From positions 62,001 to 126,000 of the forward strand of contig CAZJUQ010000020.1 in NCBI GenBank assembly GCA_964549335.1: 64,000 bases of DNA, given 5' to 3'. The position numbers were made by a program, and so were the translations under genes. A model generated the notes under the pieces. The model ran no database searches and was not told the origin of the DNA. It saw only the letters and a program-made list of their open reading frames with translations. The stretch is from Sulfidibacterium sp964549335. Lineage in GTDB: Bacteria; Bacteroidota; Bacteroidia; Bacteroidales; F082. Below are positions 1 to 9,012 of the stretch, one piece after another (within the stretch, counting starts at the first letter, position 1; each line of letters opens with the position of its first letter).

Positions 1-1078
1 GTACTTCCGACGAGGTGCTTTTTCCCGAGTTTGAAAACAGGGTTTTGAAGTAGCCCAAACTAACGGCATGGTATCCCACACCCTTTTTTTGCATTGTTTC
101 CATAAAAGGAGCAGCGCGTTCTGCAGTCTCCAGGTCTATTGCAATCATTCCCCCGAAACCGAAACCATGGTTCATCAACTCTTTCATGAGGTTGTGTTGA
201 GGATGGTCAGGTAAGCCCGGGTAGATGTGTTTTAAGCCGATCTCTTTAAATTTTTTTGCAAGAAACATTGCATTTTCGCTGTGTTTTTGCATTCTTATGT
301 GAAGAGTTCCCAGATTTTTGAGAATGCTTGACGAACGCAAAGGGTCGAGTACCGGCCCGAGAAGCATGGCAGTGCCGTCGTTTACGTTGCTAATGGCGTT
401 AATAAACTCTTCGGAAGCGCATATGGCACCTGCAACGCAATCGTTTTTGCCGTTTATGAATTTGGTCATGCTGTAAACCACAATGTCGGCTCCCATTTTG
501 TAGGGGCTGAAAATCATCGGGGTAAATGTGTTGTCAACCACCAGGGTAATGTTATTGGCTTTGGTGATTTTTGCCAACTCGGGAATATTGGAGATTTGCA
601 ACATGGGATTTGTCATGCTTTCGGTGTACAATACCTTGGTATTGGGTTTAATGGCTTTTTTTACGCTTTCGATGTCGACAATATTTACAAAGGTGACTTC
701 GATATTGAACTTTTTAAGATAGTTGGCAAGGAAAGCATATGTGCCCCCGTAAGTTGTAATGCTTGTAATGATATGGTCGCCCGAGTTGCATAGTTGAAGC
801 AGGGTGGTTGTTATTGCCGCCATTCCCGAAGCGGTAACCCATGCCAGTTCAGTGCCTTCCATAGCCGCTACGGCTTCGGATAAATATCTGTTGCTGGGAT
901 TCCAATGCCGGGAATAGAGGAAACATCCCGAAGTTTCACCGTGAAATGTTTTTATCATCTCCTCTTCGGTCATAAATGTAAATGTTGCCGAGTCGGTTAT
1001 CGACGGGTTTACACCGCCGAACTCGCCGAACTGCTCCAACTTTTGTATTGCTGTTGCCGGATCAAAATCTCTTTTCAT
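1..1078 (-). CDS. Cys/Met-metabolism PLP-dependent lyase/synthase (partial, C-terminus off window)
   Basis: The first 359 codons are present, starting at ATG 1076-1078; the C-terminus runs off the left edge. This is a fold-type I PLP enzyme of the cystathionine gamma-synthase / methionine gamma-lyase family. Visible landmarks are YSRHWNPS near residue 55 (phosphate-binding Tyr/Arg of the partner subunit), VDNTF at 181-185 (Asp182 contacts the pyridine nitrogen), the SMTKFING segment with the PLP lysine at Lys206, and the substrate-carboxylate segment SKSTSSEV-like at the very end. The active-site Cys of classical methionine gamma-lyases (YGCTFAF) is Gly here (YGGTYAF), so a cystathionine or O-acetylhomoserine role is as likely as methionine breakdown. 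It stands alone, divergent from the next gene. Confidence 0.9.
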   Translation of the reverse strand, partial: MKRDFDPATAIQKLEQFGEFGGVNPSITDSATFTFMTEEEMIKTFHGETSGCFLYSRHWNPSNRYLSEAVAAMEGTELAWVTASGMAAITTTLLQLCNSGDHIITSITTYGGTYAFLANYLKKFNIEVTFVNIVDIESVKKAIKPNTKVLYTESMTNPMLQISNIPELAKITKANNITLVVDNTFTPMIFSPYKMGADIVVYSMTKFINGKNDCVAGAICASEEFINAISNVNDGTAMLLGPVLDPLRSSSILKNLGTLHIRMQKHSENAMFLAKKFKEIGLKHIYPGLPDHPQHNLMKELMNHGFGFGGMIAIDLETAERAAPFMETMQKKGVGYHAVSLGYFKTLFSNSGKSTSSEV

Positions 1079-1114
1079 TTTGTTATGTTTTTAAAAATTA
1101 ATTTCATGAAGTTA

Positions 1115-1122
1115 CAAAAATA
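1115..1122 (-). promoter_or_regulatory. TAnnTTTG -7 box for the PLP enzyme
   Basis: The minus strand reads TATTTTTG about 37 nt before the ATG of the PLP enzyme gene. It fits the Bacteroidetes -7 consensus TAnnTTTG; no convincing -33 TTG is visible at the ideal distance. Confidence 0.5.
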
Positions 1123-1216
1123 ATAATTTGAACATCCTGTACCCTGAAAAAGATAATTTAGAAGTTGTTTAAAGTTTCGCCGGTGTGTTTTGTCAAATGA
1201 GTTTTAAAAACATTTA

Positions 1217-1224
1217 TATATTTG
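1217..1224 (+). promoter_or_regulatory. TAnnTTTG -7 box for the membrane glycosyltransferase
   Basis: TATATTTG lies 27 nt before the ATG at 1252. A purine-rich AGGGAAAG stretch just ahead of the ATG could act as a weak ribosome-binding site. Confidence 0.45.
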
Positions 1225-1251
1225 AAAACTTTTTGAAAAAGGGAAAGTGAA

Positions 1252-3087
1252 ATGCAAAAGGGTAAAATTGAAAACATTACGGTAATTTTAATTTTCATTA
1301 TTATTTCGCTTGTTTCGGCCTATGTTATTAATGTTGCAGGTCCGTCGAAACCGCGCGAAATAATTGCCGAAGGCGACGGCTGCGGACATTTCGATTATTT
1401 ACCCTTGATGGTTATATATCATACCGTAGATTTCGAAAAGGTTTTTCAAGCCGAGAGGTTAAGGCATTCGCAAAGTTATATGGGGCACTATTTTCACAAA
1501 GTGGACGGTGTTACGGTGAACAAATATACTTCGGGTACATCGTTAATGATATTCCCGTTTTACATGTTGGCTTATTGGGTTACCGGCTTATGGGGTATTC
1601 CTCCCGACGGTTTTTCGTTACCTTTTCAGTATTCCATTGTATTAGCTGCAATATTTTGGCTGGTTACGGGGTTGTGGTTTTTTGTAAAACTTTTGAGGCT
1701 TTACGGAATAAGTCTTGTAAAATCGTCAATTGCAGCACTCTTATTGCTTTTTTCCACCAACTTGTTTCATTATGCTTTTGTGGCTCCTGCATTTTCGCAT
1801 GTATATTCTTTTGCGTGGTTTACAATTTTATTGTACAACGTAAAAAGCTATTTTTTGAAACCCAATGCAAAAAATCTTTACCTGTCGGCACTTGCATACG
1901 GTTTGATAATTTTGATTAGACCTGTGAATGCAATATCGTTACTGGCTTTGCCGGCGATGGCAAGTTCCAAAGAGAACTTTCTTTCGGGGATAATGTATTT
2001 GAAAAACGGAAAAAGGTTTTTTATCGCTTTGTCGGTTGTCGTGGCGGCAATATCGCCTCAACTGTTGATAAACTATTTGCAAACGGGAAATCCTCTTTTT
2101 AACGGCTATATTAATGAGGGGTTCTATTTCGGCAATCCGCAAATTATCAATTTTCTTTTCGGTTACCGTAAAGGTTGGTTTGTTTACACCCCCGTGATGC
2201 TTTTTGTTTTTCCGGCACTTATCTTTTTGTACAAAAGAAACCGGTTTGCATTTTATTCTTTTGTTTTGTTTTTTGCAATTCAGGTATATATATTTTCGTC
2301 GTGGTGGAATTGGTTTTACGGCGACAGTTTCGGCATGCGTCCCATGGTGGAATATTACGGCTTCTATTTTTTGTTTATCGTTTTGTTTTTCGAAAATTTA
2401 AGTAATATTTACACGCGTCTTGTTTTGTATGTGCCGGTTGCTTTGTTTCTGTTTTTAAACCTTTTTCAGACATACCAATATGCCGAAGGTATAATTCATC
2501 CCGATGCCATGGACAAAGAGTCGTATTGGTATGTTTTTTTGAAGAGCGGAAAAGATTACAAATATGTGATAGGTGATTGCGACGAATCGTTTTACGGCAA
2601 ATTAAGCGACACCCCTTTTTTAAAGACAAGATACACTACCGACGGTACCGCCAAAAACTGGTCGGATGCACCGCGCAAAATAAAGGATCCCGTGGGGTCG
2701 GGAAAAACGGTTTACGTGTTAAACAAGCGCTTTTTGTATAGTCCCACCTATGTGCAAAAGGTAGATAAACGGTTAAGGGAGAAAAAGAATATTTATGTTG
2801 ATTTTGACGCTTCGTATTACGAATTCAGGAAAAACGAAGCCCGTCACGCACTCTTTGTCGTTAATGTACTTGATACTACGGGGAAAAACACCACCTTTTA
2901 CAAAACGTTTAAATTCAAAAGATTACCCGACACCATTTCGGAGGTTTGGCGCAAAGCACATATCGGCTTTAAACTTCCCGTATTGACAAAAAGAGATGGC
3001 ATTATCAAATATTACATATGGTACCGGGGAAATCATATTTTGTGTCTTGACGATTTGGAACTGGAATTTTATACCTGGGAAAATTAA
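1252..3087 (+). CDS. GT-C-like polytopic membrane glycosyltransferase (predicted)
   Basis: A 611-residue integral membrane protein with an N-terminal TM (about 8-28) and many further TM segments between about 100 and 420, followed by a roughly 190-residue soluble C-terminal domain. The first external loop carries an acidic EGDGCGHFDYLP motif at about 40-52. This resembles the Asp-containing first loop of GT-C enzymes (ArnT/PMT/GT39-like), which use polyprenyl-phosphate-linked sugars at the periplasmic face. That is a fold-level assignment; donor and acceptor are unknown. It is followed on the same strand by an outer-membrane protein and Kdo transferase, so a cell-envelope role fits. Start ATG is supported by the upstream promoter box and AGGGAAAG. 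Confidence 0.6.
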   Translation: MQKGKIENITVILIFIIISLVSAYVINVAGPSKPREIIAEGDGCGHFDYLPLMVIYHTVDFEKVFQAERLRHSQSYMGHYFHKVDGVTVNKYTSGTSLMIFPFYMLAYWVTGLWGIPPDGFSLPFQYSIVLAAIFWLVTGLWFFVKLLRLYGISLVKSSIAALLLLFSTNLFHYAFVAPAFSHVYSFAWFTILLYNVKSYFLKPNAKNLYLSALAYGLIILIRPVNAISLLALPAMASSKENFLSGIMYLKNGKRFFIALSVVVAAISPQLLINYLQTGNPLFNGYINEGFYFGNPQIINFLFGYRKGWFVYTPVMLFVFPALIFLYKRNRFAFYSFVLFFAIQVYIFSSWWNWFYGDSFGMRPMVEYYGFYFLFIVLFFENLSNIYTRLVLYVPVALFLFLNLFQTYQYAEGIIHPDAMDKESYWYVFLKSGKDYKYVIGDCDESFYGKLSDTPFLKTRYTTDGTAKNWSDAPRKIKDPVGSGKTVYVLNKRFLYSPTYVQKVDKRLREKKNIYVDFDASYYEFRKNEARHALFVVNVLDTTGKNTTFYKTFKFKRLPDTISEVWRKAHIGFKLPVLTKRDGIIKYYIWYRGNHILCLDDLELEFYTWEN

Positions 3088-3089
3088 TC

Positions 3090-3118
3090 TTGATTTTTGA
3101 CAGTATGTTGTATTTTTG
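3090..3118 (+). promoter_or_regulatory. Promoter TTG-N18-TATTTTTG before the outer-membrane protein
   Basis: TTG at 3090-3092 and TATTTTTG at 3111-3118 are separated by 18 nt and lie just after the stop of the preceding gene. The box ends 14 nt before the ATG at 3133, which favours that start over an in-frame codon at 3097 that would sit inside the promoter. Confidence 0.5.
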
Positions 3119-3132
3119 TAAAAAACTTGTTA

Positions 3133-3882
3133 ATGATACATAAATTATTTATTACCGTTTCAATTATTCTGACGGTGTCAACGCTGCAAGCGCAAAACGA
3201 CAGTGCCACAAGTGCGTTTATTCCCAACTTTGCCTTCTCATATCAATTTCCGGGAGGAGATATAGCGCAACGATACGGCGAAAATGCCACCATAGGAGGG
3301 GGGGGATTTTACAAAACCGATAAAAATTGGATATGGAGCGGCGACGTGAATTTTATTTTCGGGAACGATATAAAAAATGCCGAGTCCATATTGAAAATGG
3401 TGCAGACACACGACGGTTACATAATTGACGGTAACGGTACATATGCCCTGTATGCGCTTTACGAAAGGGGTTACAGTCTAAACATAAGGGCAGGTAAAAT
3501 TTTTAACCTGTTAAGTTTAAATTCCAATTCGGGTTTAATGGTTATGGTAGGCGCCGGATACCTGGTTCACAGGATGAAAATCGACAACCAGCACCATACG
3601 GCACCACAAATATCGAACGATTATGCCTTGGGATACGACAGGCTTACGGGCGGGTTTGCTTTCAACGAATTTTTGGGTTACTTTTTTATGGGACGTTCAA
3701 GGGTTTTAAATTTTTACGGCGGGATAGAACTTTATCAAGCCTTTACAAAAAGCAAACGCGATTACATTTTCGATTTGATGGGTCCCGACAATAACAGATA
3801 CACCGATATGTTTTTAGGCATTAAAATAGGATGGATGATTCCGGTAAACAGGCGTTACCCCGAAAAATACTATTATTATTAG
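3133..3882 (+). CDS. Conserved exported protein, probable outer-membrane beta-barrel
   Basis: 249 residues with a clear signal peptide: MIHK, a hydrophobic core and a TLQAQ cleavage region near residue 19. The mature part has alternating aromatic and polar strands, tight Gly/Asn turns and an aromatic C-terminus (Tyr-rich end), as in small outer-membrane barrels. A DYALGYDRLTGGFAFNEFLGY segment around residues 160-180 looks like a conserved family signature in this phylum, but I cannot name the family. It sits 15 nt before waaA and may be cotranscribed with it, which suggests an envelope role. Confidence 0.6.
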   Translation: MIHKLFITVSIILTVSTLQAQNDSATSAFIPNFAFSYQFPGGDIAQRYGENATIGGGGFYKTDKNWIWSGDVNFIFGNDIKNAESILKMVQTHDGYIIDGNGTYALYALYERGYSLNIRAGKIFNLLSLNSNSGLMVMVGAGYLVHRMKIDNQHHTAPQISNDYALGYDRLTGGFAFNEFLGYFFMGRSRVLNFYGGIELYQAFTKSKRDYIFDLMGPDNNRYTDMFLGIKIGWMIPVNRRYPEKYYYY

Positions 3883-3897
3883 AAAAATCGAAATGCA

Positions 3898-5166
3898 ATG
3901 TCAACCGTTTACAACATAATAATTTATTCCTATTATTTTTTGATAAAAATTGCCGCTGCAACGGGAAATGCAAAGGCAAAAAGTTGGGTTGAGGGGCGCA
4001 GAAAAGAGTTCGAAAGGTTGAAAAAAAGTATTGGAAAATATGATGAAATAATTTGGTTTCATTGTGCCAGTCTTGGGGAATTCGAACAGGGGCGTCCCGT
4101 TATCGAAAAGGTGAAGAAAACGTACCCCAATCACAAAATTTTACTCACCTTCTTTTCGCCTTCGGGATACGAAAACAAAAAACATTGGGAGGGTGCCGAC
4201 TATATATTTTATTTGCCCGTTGATACGCATTTAAAGGCTAAAAAGTTCGTGTCGATAGTGAAGCCAAAGGTGGTTGTTTTTGTAAAATACGAATTTTGGT
4301 TTAATTACATAAACGAGTTGTACAAAAGGAAAATACCTTTGATAATTATATCTGCGGTTTTTCGTCCGGGGCAATATTTTTTCAAGTTTTGGGGCTATTG
4401 GTTCAAAAGACAAATGCAAAAGATTAGCTATATTTTTGTTCAGGACGAACGTTCGTCGCAATTGCTTAATTCCATAAACATATATCATAACGAGGTGGTT
4501 GGCGATACCCGTTTCGACAGGGTTGTTAAGATAATGGAGGAGGCACAGGAATTGCCATTTGTTGAGGAGTTTAAAGGCGGTGGAAAGCTGTTGGTTGCAG
4601 GCAGTACGTGGCACCCCGACGAGGCTGTTTTGCATGCCGTTATGAGAAATGAACCGCAAGTGAAACTTATTGTTGCCCCTCATGTAACCGACAAGAGACA
4701 CATAGACGAACTGGTAAAACGTTTTTCCGCCTTCAATCCGGTTTTGTATTCGCAATATTCGAAGGGTGACGGCAACATTGCCGGCAGCAGGGTGTTTATA
4801 ATTGATACCATGGGAATGTTATCGAAACTTTACCGGTACGCCGATTTGGCATATATAGGAGGGGGATTTGGCGCGGGCATTCATAATACCGCCGAGGCTG
4901 CCGTTTACGGAGTTCCGGTTATGTTTGGCCCCAATTACAAAAAGTTTCGCGAAGCCGTCGCACTTTTGGATAGGGGAGGAGCTTTTACTTTCGATACGGA
5001 AAAGGAGGCTTTGAAAATTGCAGGTAAGCTCCTTTCGGACGATACATTCAGAATTGATGCGGGAAAAAAGGCGGCGGCATACATTATGGAAAACCGGGGG
5101 GCAACAAATTTGATAACCGATAAAATTAAAGAGTATCTTATCCCCGATATGCAACCGTTACGGTAG
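3898..5166 (+). CDS. waaA: 3-deoxy-D-manno-octulosonic acid (Kdo) transferase
   Basis: A 422-residue GT-B enzyme (GT30) that transfers Kdo from CMP-Kdo to the lipid A precursor at the cytoplasmic face of the inner membrane. The N-terminal hydrophobic segment (about 5-20) is the usual membrane anchor. WFHCASLGEFEQGRP contains the catalytic Glu (about Glu61). A C-terminal CMP-sugar-binding region includes GGGFGAGIHNTAEAA near 320 and the GPNYKKF segment. Length is normal for the family. ATG 3898 follows 15 nt after the outer-membrane protein. Confidence 0.95.
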   Translation: MSTVYNIIIYSYYFLIKIAAATGNAKAKSWVEGRRKEFERLKKSIGKYDEIIWFHCASLGEFEQGRPVIEKVKKTYPNHKILLTFFSPSGYENKKHWEGADYIFYLPVDTHLKAKKFVSIVKPKVVVFVKYEFWFNYINELYKRKIPLIIISAVFRPGQYFFKFWGYWFKRQMQKISYIFVQDERSSQLLNSINIYHNEVVGDTRFDRVVKIMEEAQELPFVEEFKGGGKLLVAGSTWHPDEAVLHAVMRNEPQVKLIVAPHVTDKRHIDELVKRFSAFNPVLYSQYSKGDGNIAGSRVFIIDTMGMLSKLYRYADLAYIGGGFGAGIHNTAEAAVYGVPVMFGPNYKKFREAVALLDRGGAFTFDTEKEALKIAGKLLSDDTFRIDAGKKAAAYIMENRGATNLITDKIKEYLIPDMQPLR

Positions 5167-5170
5167 TGTT

Positions 5171-5680
5171 TTACCCGTCATTGCGGTTTAAAAAGGATAA
5201 TATTTTACTTCCGGAGTACTCTTTTTCGCCCGACAGATACAGGAAATTGTGGAGACCTTGTTCTATTTTGCCGTATTTAAGGTAGCTGTTCCAAATATGG
5301 TCGATATACCATTGCGGTTCTTTTCCCCAGCGGAGGTCTCTCTTTTTGCGTTCCCTGAAAGTTTTCTCGGATATGTTGACAAAAATCTTTTTGTCGTACA
5401 GTGCCGAGAGGCTTTTATCCCAAAAGGCGAAAAGTCCTTCGGCAATTACAATATCGCACGTTTTTGAGGCGCTTATGATTTGCGATTTGTAGAAAGCGAA
5501 ATCAATGGATTCGGGTACTTCCCAATCTATGTGTTCGTGTATTTTGGGGAGTTCGTAATGGGGTTTTACAAAATCGTCCTGACAAAGTATGCGTACCTTC
5601 TTACCGGAGTATAATTCTCTGATTTTTTTTGCCAACGTTGATTTGCCGGCGTTACTTACTCCTCCGATACCGATTATCAT
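5171..5680 (-). CDS. Uridine kinase / nicotinamide riboside kinase-like P-loop kinase
   Basis: A 169-residue NTPase beginning directly with its P-loop: MIIGIGGVSNAGKST. A QDDFVKP motif follows (the acidic pair expected to bind Mg and the ribose hydroxyl), then an IDWEVPESIDF stretch and a lid-like Arg-rich segment RERKKRDLRWG. These are features of the uridine kinase/NRK group that phosphorylates nucleosides such as nicotinamide riboside; the actual substrate cannot be told. The ATG at 5680 is chosen because it places the P-loop at the N-terminus as in relatives; an in-frame TTG lies 33 nt upstream. The gene ends tail-to-tail with waaA, 4 nt apart. Confidence 0.75.
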   Translation of the reverse strand: MIIGIGGVSNAGKSTLAKKIRELYSGKKVRILCQDDFVKPHYELPKIHEHIDWEVPESIDFAFYKSQIISASKTCDIVIAEGLFAFWDKSLSALYDKKIFVNISEKTFRERKKRDLRWGKEPQWYIDHIWNSYLKYGKIEQGLHNFLYLSGEKEYSGSKILSFLNRNDG

Positions 5681-5743
5681 TTCAGGTAAAATTGTTTTTT
5701 GGCAAAAATACAATTGAATTTTAGAAGGTGTGATGTTTTTGTG

Positions 5744-5776
5744 AAAAAGTATCGGAAAAGGCAGATACTACTTTTT
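5744..5776. terminator. Weak hairpin with flanking A/T tracts
   Basis: AGTATC and GATACT pair around a 10-nt loop, with an A-run on the left and a T-run on the right (one 2-nt bulge). It could be a bidirectional terminator in the gap between the receiver gene and the kinase gene, but both genes run leftward, so its role is unclear. Confidence 0.3.
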
Positions 5777-5845
5777 GCACACGCTCCCGTATGCGGCATA
5801 TGCCTGTGGTCCGGCGATTGAGCATAAGGGGTGGATGTCAGGATG

Positions 5846-6238
5846 TTACAAAATGTGTTTTTTTACAATCTCGATAAGTTGTGTACGGTTTAAAGGTTTT
5901 GATATGTAGTCGTCGCAACCCGCTTCGAGGGCTTTCTCTTTGTCGCCTGCAAGAGCAAAAGCCGTTTGGGCAATAACGGGCAGTTCGGGTCTTAACTGTT
6001 TAATCAGGCGTGTTGCTTCGAGTCCACCCATGACAGGCATCCTGAGGTCCATAAGTACAATGGTGATTTCGGGGTCGTTTTTTACATAGTTTACAGCTTC
6101 TTCACCGTTGTTTGTAACAACAATTTTAAGGTTTAACGGTTTTAATGCCAATTCAAGATACTTGATAACATAGATATCGTCTTCGACAACCAATATTTTT
6201 TTCCCTTCCAACGATTTTGAGATTTCTTCTTTGTTCAT
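5846..6238 (-). CDS. Single-domain response regulator (CheY-like receiver)
   Basis: 130 residues, essentially one REC domain. Acidic pair Asp20/Asp21 (VVEDDIY), phosphoacceptor Asp64 (VLMDLRMP), switch Thr in AQTAF and the conserved Lys in SKPL are all present. There is no output domain. It is the last gene of a three-gene signalling operon, 16 nt after the REC-PAS-kinase. It probably receives phosphate from one or both upstream kinases and acts through protein contacts or as a phosphate shuttle. Confidence 0.9.
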   Translation of the reverse strand: MNKEEISKSLEGKKILVVEDDIYVIKYLELALKPLNLKIVVTNNGEEAVNYVKNDPEITIVLMDLRMPVMGGLEATRLIKQLRPELPVIAQTAFALAGDKEKALEAGCDDYISKPLNRTQLIEIVKKHIL

Positions 6239-6254
6239 GTCCTTTTTTGATTTT

Positions 6255-8960
6255 TTATTTTTTTTTTTTTAATAAAGTATTATACGGCAAATAAAAGAAA
6301 AAGGTTGTACCTCTGTTTTCCTTTGAGGTAAAATAAATTTCGCCTCCGAGGTATTCGACAAAAGCTTTCGAAATGCTTAATCCCAGTCCGGTACCTTTAT
6401 GGGGTTCTTTATTTTTGTTATAGAGTTCGAATTTTCTGAAACGGTCGAATACGAACGGTTGATATTTTTCGGGTATTCCCGTACCAGTATCTTCCACGAA
6501 ATATTCAATTTTATCGTCAATAAGATTATAACCGAATTTCACGTGCCCCTTTTCGGTGAATTTCATTGCATTTCCCACAAGGTTAGTCAATACTTGTCTT
6601 ACTTTAAGTTCATCGGTGGTTATGAAATCTTTTTCGTCTGATAATCCGTTTTCAAGGATAAGCTCTATTCCTTTTTCGGCGGCTTGAAGTTTAAACAGGT
6701 TGTAAACCTCTTTGTTGATGTTGTTTAGCGAAACCTTTCTTAATTTCAGTTCTATTTGACCGGCTTCAATCGTTGAAATGTCGATAATGTCGTTTATTAA
6801 GTCGAGCAGGCTTTTTCCGCTTTGGTAAATGATGTCGATAAACTCATTACGTTCCTCTTCGGGGAAATCGGGTTCTTTGAGCAATTGTGTAAATCCGAGT
6901 ATGGCATTCATGGGAGTACGTATTTCGTGCGACATATTTGCCAGAAATGCCGATTTCAACCTGTCGCTTTCCAGGGCTTGCTCTTTTGCTTTAAGGAGTT
7001 CGTTTTCCTGTTTTCTTTTTTCGGTAACATCTTCACCGGAGGCAAGTATTCCGGTAACCTTTCCCTTTTTGTCCGTTATAACGGCGTTGTGCCAGGCAAT
7101 AATTCTCTCTTCGCCTTTTGAGTTGACTATAATGTTATCAAATATTTCTGTAGTGTTGTTGTCCGCCCGCCGGTCTGTTTTGTTTTTTTTCGTTTTTTTT
7201 CTGCCTCCGGGCACGAAATTATCATACCAGTTTTTTCCTATTATCTCTTTTTCGTCATAACCGAGGATTTCACACCCTTTTTTGTTAATCATGGTTACGT
7301 TGCCTTTGGTATCCAGTACCAAAAGCATTACTTGAGCAATATCGAAGTAGGTGTGCAGTTTTTTCCTCTCGGTTTCTATGATGCTCTCTTTATCTTTGAT
7401 GTTTTGTATGTTTTTAACTATATTTAGGAGGTAATCTTTGTTGTTGATTTTAATGATTTTGGCCGATAAAAGGCTTGCGATGACTTCGCCGTCTTTGTTG
7501 CGGAAGTCGGTTTCAAACCCGTGAACCTCTTTGTCGGGGCTTGATAATATTTTGTTGTAAAAAGCTTTTCTTTTGTTGTCGTCAACCCAAATATTGAGGT
7601 CGAAAATGGTTTTGCCGATAACTTCATTTATGTAATATCCGGACTCTTTTAGAAAAGCTTTGTTTACGGCTAAATATTTACCTGTTTCTATATCGTTTAC
7701 CGAAATAGGGTCGGGATTAAGGTCGAACGTAATTCCGAACCGTTCCTCGCTCTCTTTAAGTTTAAGGTTTATCTCTTTTTCTTCGGTAATGTCGCGTGCG
7801 CTGCCCACAATTTCTACAAGTTGATTGTTTTCGTTAAAGATGGGGGCTGCGGTGCCTATCAAACATTTAATTTTACCTTTTTTGGTTATTATTTTGTGTT
7901 CCACCGAATTTAACTCGGTTACCGAATTATATAAAATATTTTTAACTGTTTTCAGTATGTTGTCCCTGTCGTCGGGATGAATGTATGAGAGTATGGTATC
8001 TGACTTTATAGAGCTGTCGTTTTCGGCATCGAAATCAAAAATTCTGAGGAGGTTTTTCGAGAAAACCAGTTCGTTTGATAAAATGTTATATCTCCAGCTT
8101 CCCGATTTGGATATTTTCTCTCCTATTTGCATTTGATTCAGCAATTGTTCCCTTTCGTTTTCGTTCTTTTTTCTTTCGCTGATATCCTGAATAACCATTT
8201 GAACGGAAAGGGTATTGTTGTAGTGAGTTTTTTTTGAAGTTACCGAAACCGGCACGGGAGTTCCGTCGATTTTTATCAGTACCGTTTCGCTTGTGTGGTA
8301 CGGAATATCCGATTCTATCAGTTGTTGCAATGTGTCCAAATCTTTTTGCAAATAGTCGGGGTGGATAAACTTGGTGACGGGCATATCCAACAACTCCTTA
8401 TAGGAAGCGGCTCCCAACAATTGAACTCCTTTGGGATTTATGTATTTTATCATTCCCTTGGTGTGAATTACGAGAGCCAAAGGGAGCTCGTTGAGGAGGT
8501 TTTTGTAAGCCAGTTTGCTTGCTTGGAGTTCAACCGACTTTTTTTGGAGTTCTATATTGTCTTTAATGAGTTTGTCTTCTGTTTTTTTAATTCTGAGAAC
8601 GGCGTTGAGTTGAGCCGTTAGTTCCACGTGGTTAATGGGTTTGTATAAAAAAACATCGCCGCCGGCATTGAGGGCTTTTTCCATAATGCTTTCAGACTCC
8701 AGGTTACCCGTAAGCATTATTATGGGTATTTTGTTTGTAAGTTTGTTTGAACGAAGTTTTTTGGCAACTTCATAGCCGTCGATGTCGGGTAAAATAATAT
8801 CGAGAATGATAGCGTCGGGGAGTTGCGATTTGGCAATTTGCAAGCCCAGTCTTCCACTGTTGGCGGTGAGTGCCGTAGTATTATTGAAATTTGTTTCTAT
8901 TATGCTTTTAATAAGAAGCAAATCACCTTTCAAATCGTCAATTACCAAAATTTTCTTCAT
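6255..8960 (-). CDS. Cytoplasmic sensor histidine kinase: REC-PAS(4)-HisKA-HATPase
   Basis: 901 residues without a TM segment. An N-terminal receiver (1-120, Asp54 in IILDIILP) is followed by a coiled coil and about four PAS/PAC modules (roughly 155-270, 290-395, 405-525, 540-660). A DHp domain carries the phospho-His in NMSHEIRTPMN near 685, and a catalytic ATPase domain ends in GTGLGLS with the N-box VGNAMKF. With the receiver at the front, this protein can be controlled by phosphotransfer, probably from the hybrid kinase encoded 52 nt upstream. Signals are presumably cytosolic small molecules or redox state; the PAS ligands are not identifiable. The C-terminus is Lys-rich. Confidence 0.92.
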   Translation of the reverse strand: MKKILVIDDLKGDLLLIKSIIETNFNNTTALTANSGRLGLQIAKSQLPDAIILDIILPDIDGYEVAKKLRSNKLTNKIPIIMLTGNLESESIMEKALNAGGDVFLYKPINHVELTAQLNAVLRIKKTEDKLIKDNIELQKKSVELQASKLAYKNLLNELPLALVIHTKGMIKYINPKGVQLLGAASYKELLDMPVTKFIHPDYLQKDLDTLQQLIESDIPYHTSETVLIKIDGTPVPVSVTSKKTHYNNTLSVQMVIQDISERKKNENEREQLLNQMQIGEKISKSGSWRYNILSNELVFSKNLLRIFDFDAENDSSIKSDTILSYIHPDDRDNILKTVKNILYNSVTELNSVEHKIITKKGKIKCLIGTAAPIFNENNQLVEIVGSARDITEEKEINLKLKESEERFGITFDLNPDPISVNDIETGKYLAVNKAFLKESGYYINEVIGKTIFDLNIWVDDNKRKAFYNKILSSPDKEVHGFETDFRNKDGEVIASLLSAKIIKINNKDYLLNIVKNIQNIKDKESIIETERKKLHTYFDIAQVMLLVLDTKGNVTMINKKGCEILGYDEKEIIGKNWYDNFVPGGRKKTKKNKTDRRADNNTTEIFDNIIVNSKGEERIIAWHNAVITDKKGKVTGILASGEDVTEKRKQENELLKAKEQALESDRLKSAFLANMSHEIRTPMNAILGFTQLLKEPDFPEEERNEFIDIIYQSGKSLLDLINDIIDISTIEAGQIELKLRKVSLNNINKEVYNLFKLQAAEKGIELILENGLSDEKDFITTDELKVRQVLTNLVGNAMKFTEKGHVKFGYNLIDDKIEYFVEDTGTGIPEKYQPFVFDRFRKFELYNKNKEPHKGTGLGLSISKAFVEYLGGEIYFTSKENRGTTFFFYLPYNTLLKKKK

Positions 8961-9012
8961 ACGTATGTTTTACGTCAATATACAATATTTTGTTACGGAA
9001 GTTACAAATAAA

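Noticed and set aside
528..1123. Short plus-strand frames opposite the PLP enzyme
   Set aside because: Antisense shadows of a clear minus-strand gene with complete family motifs.
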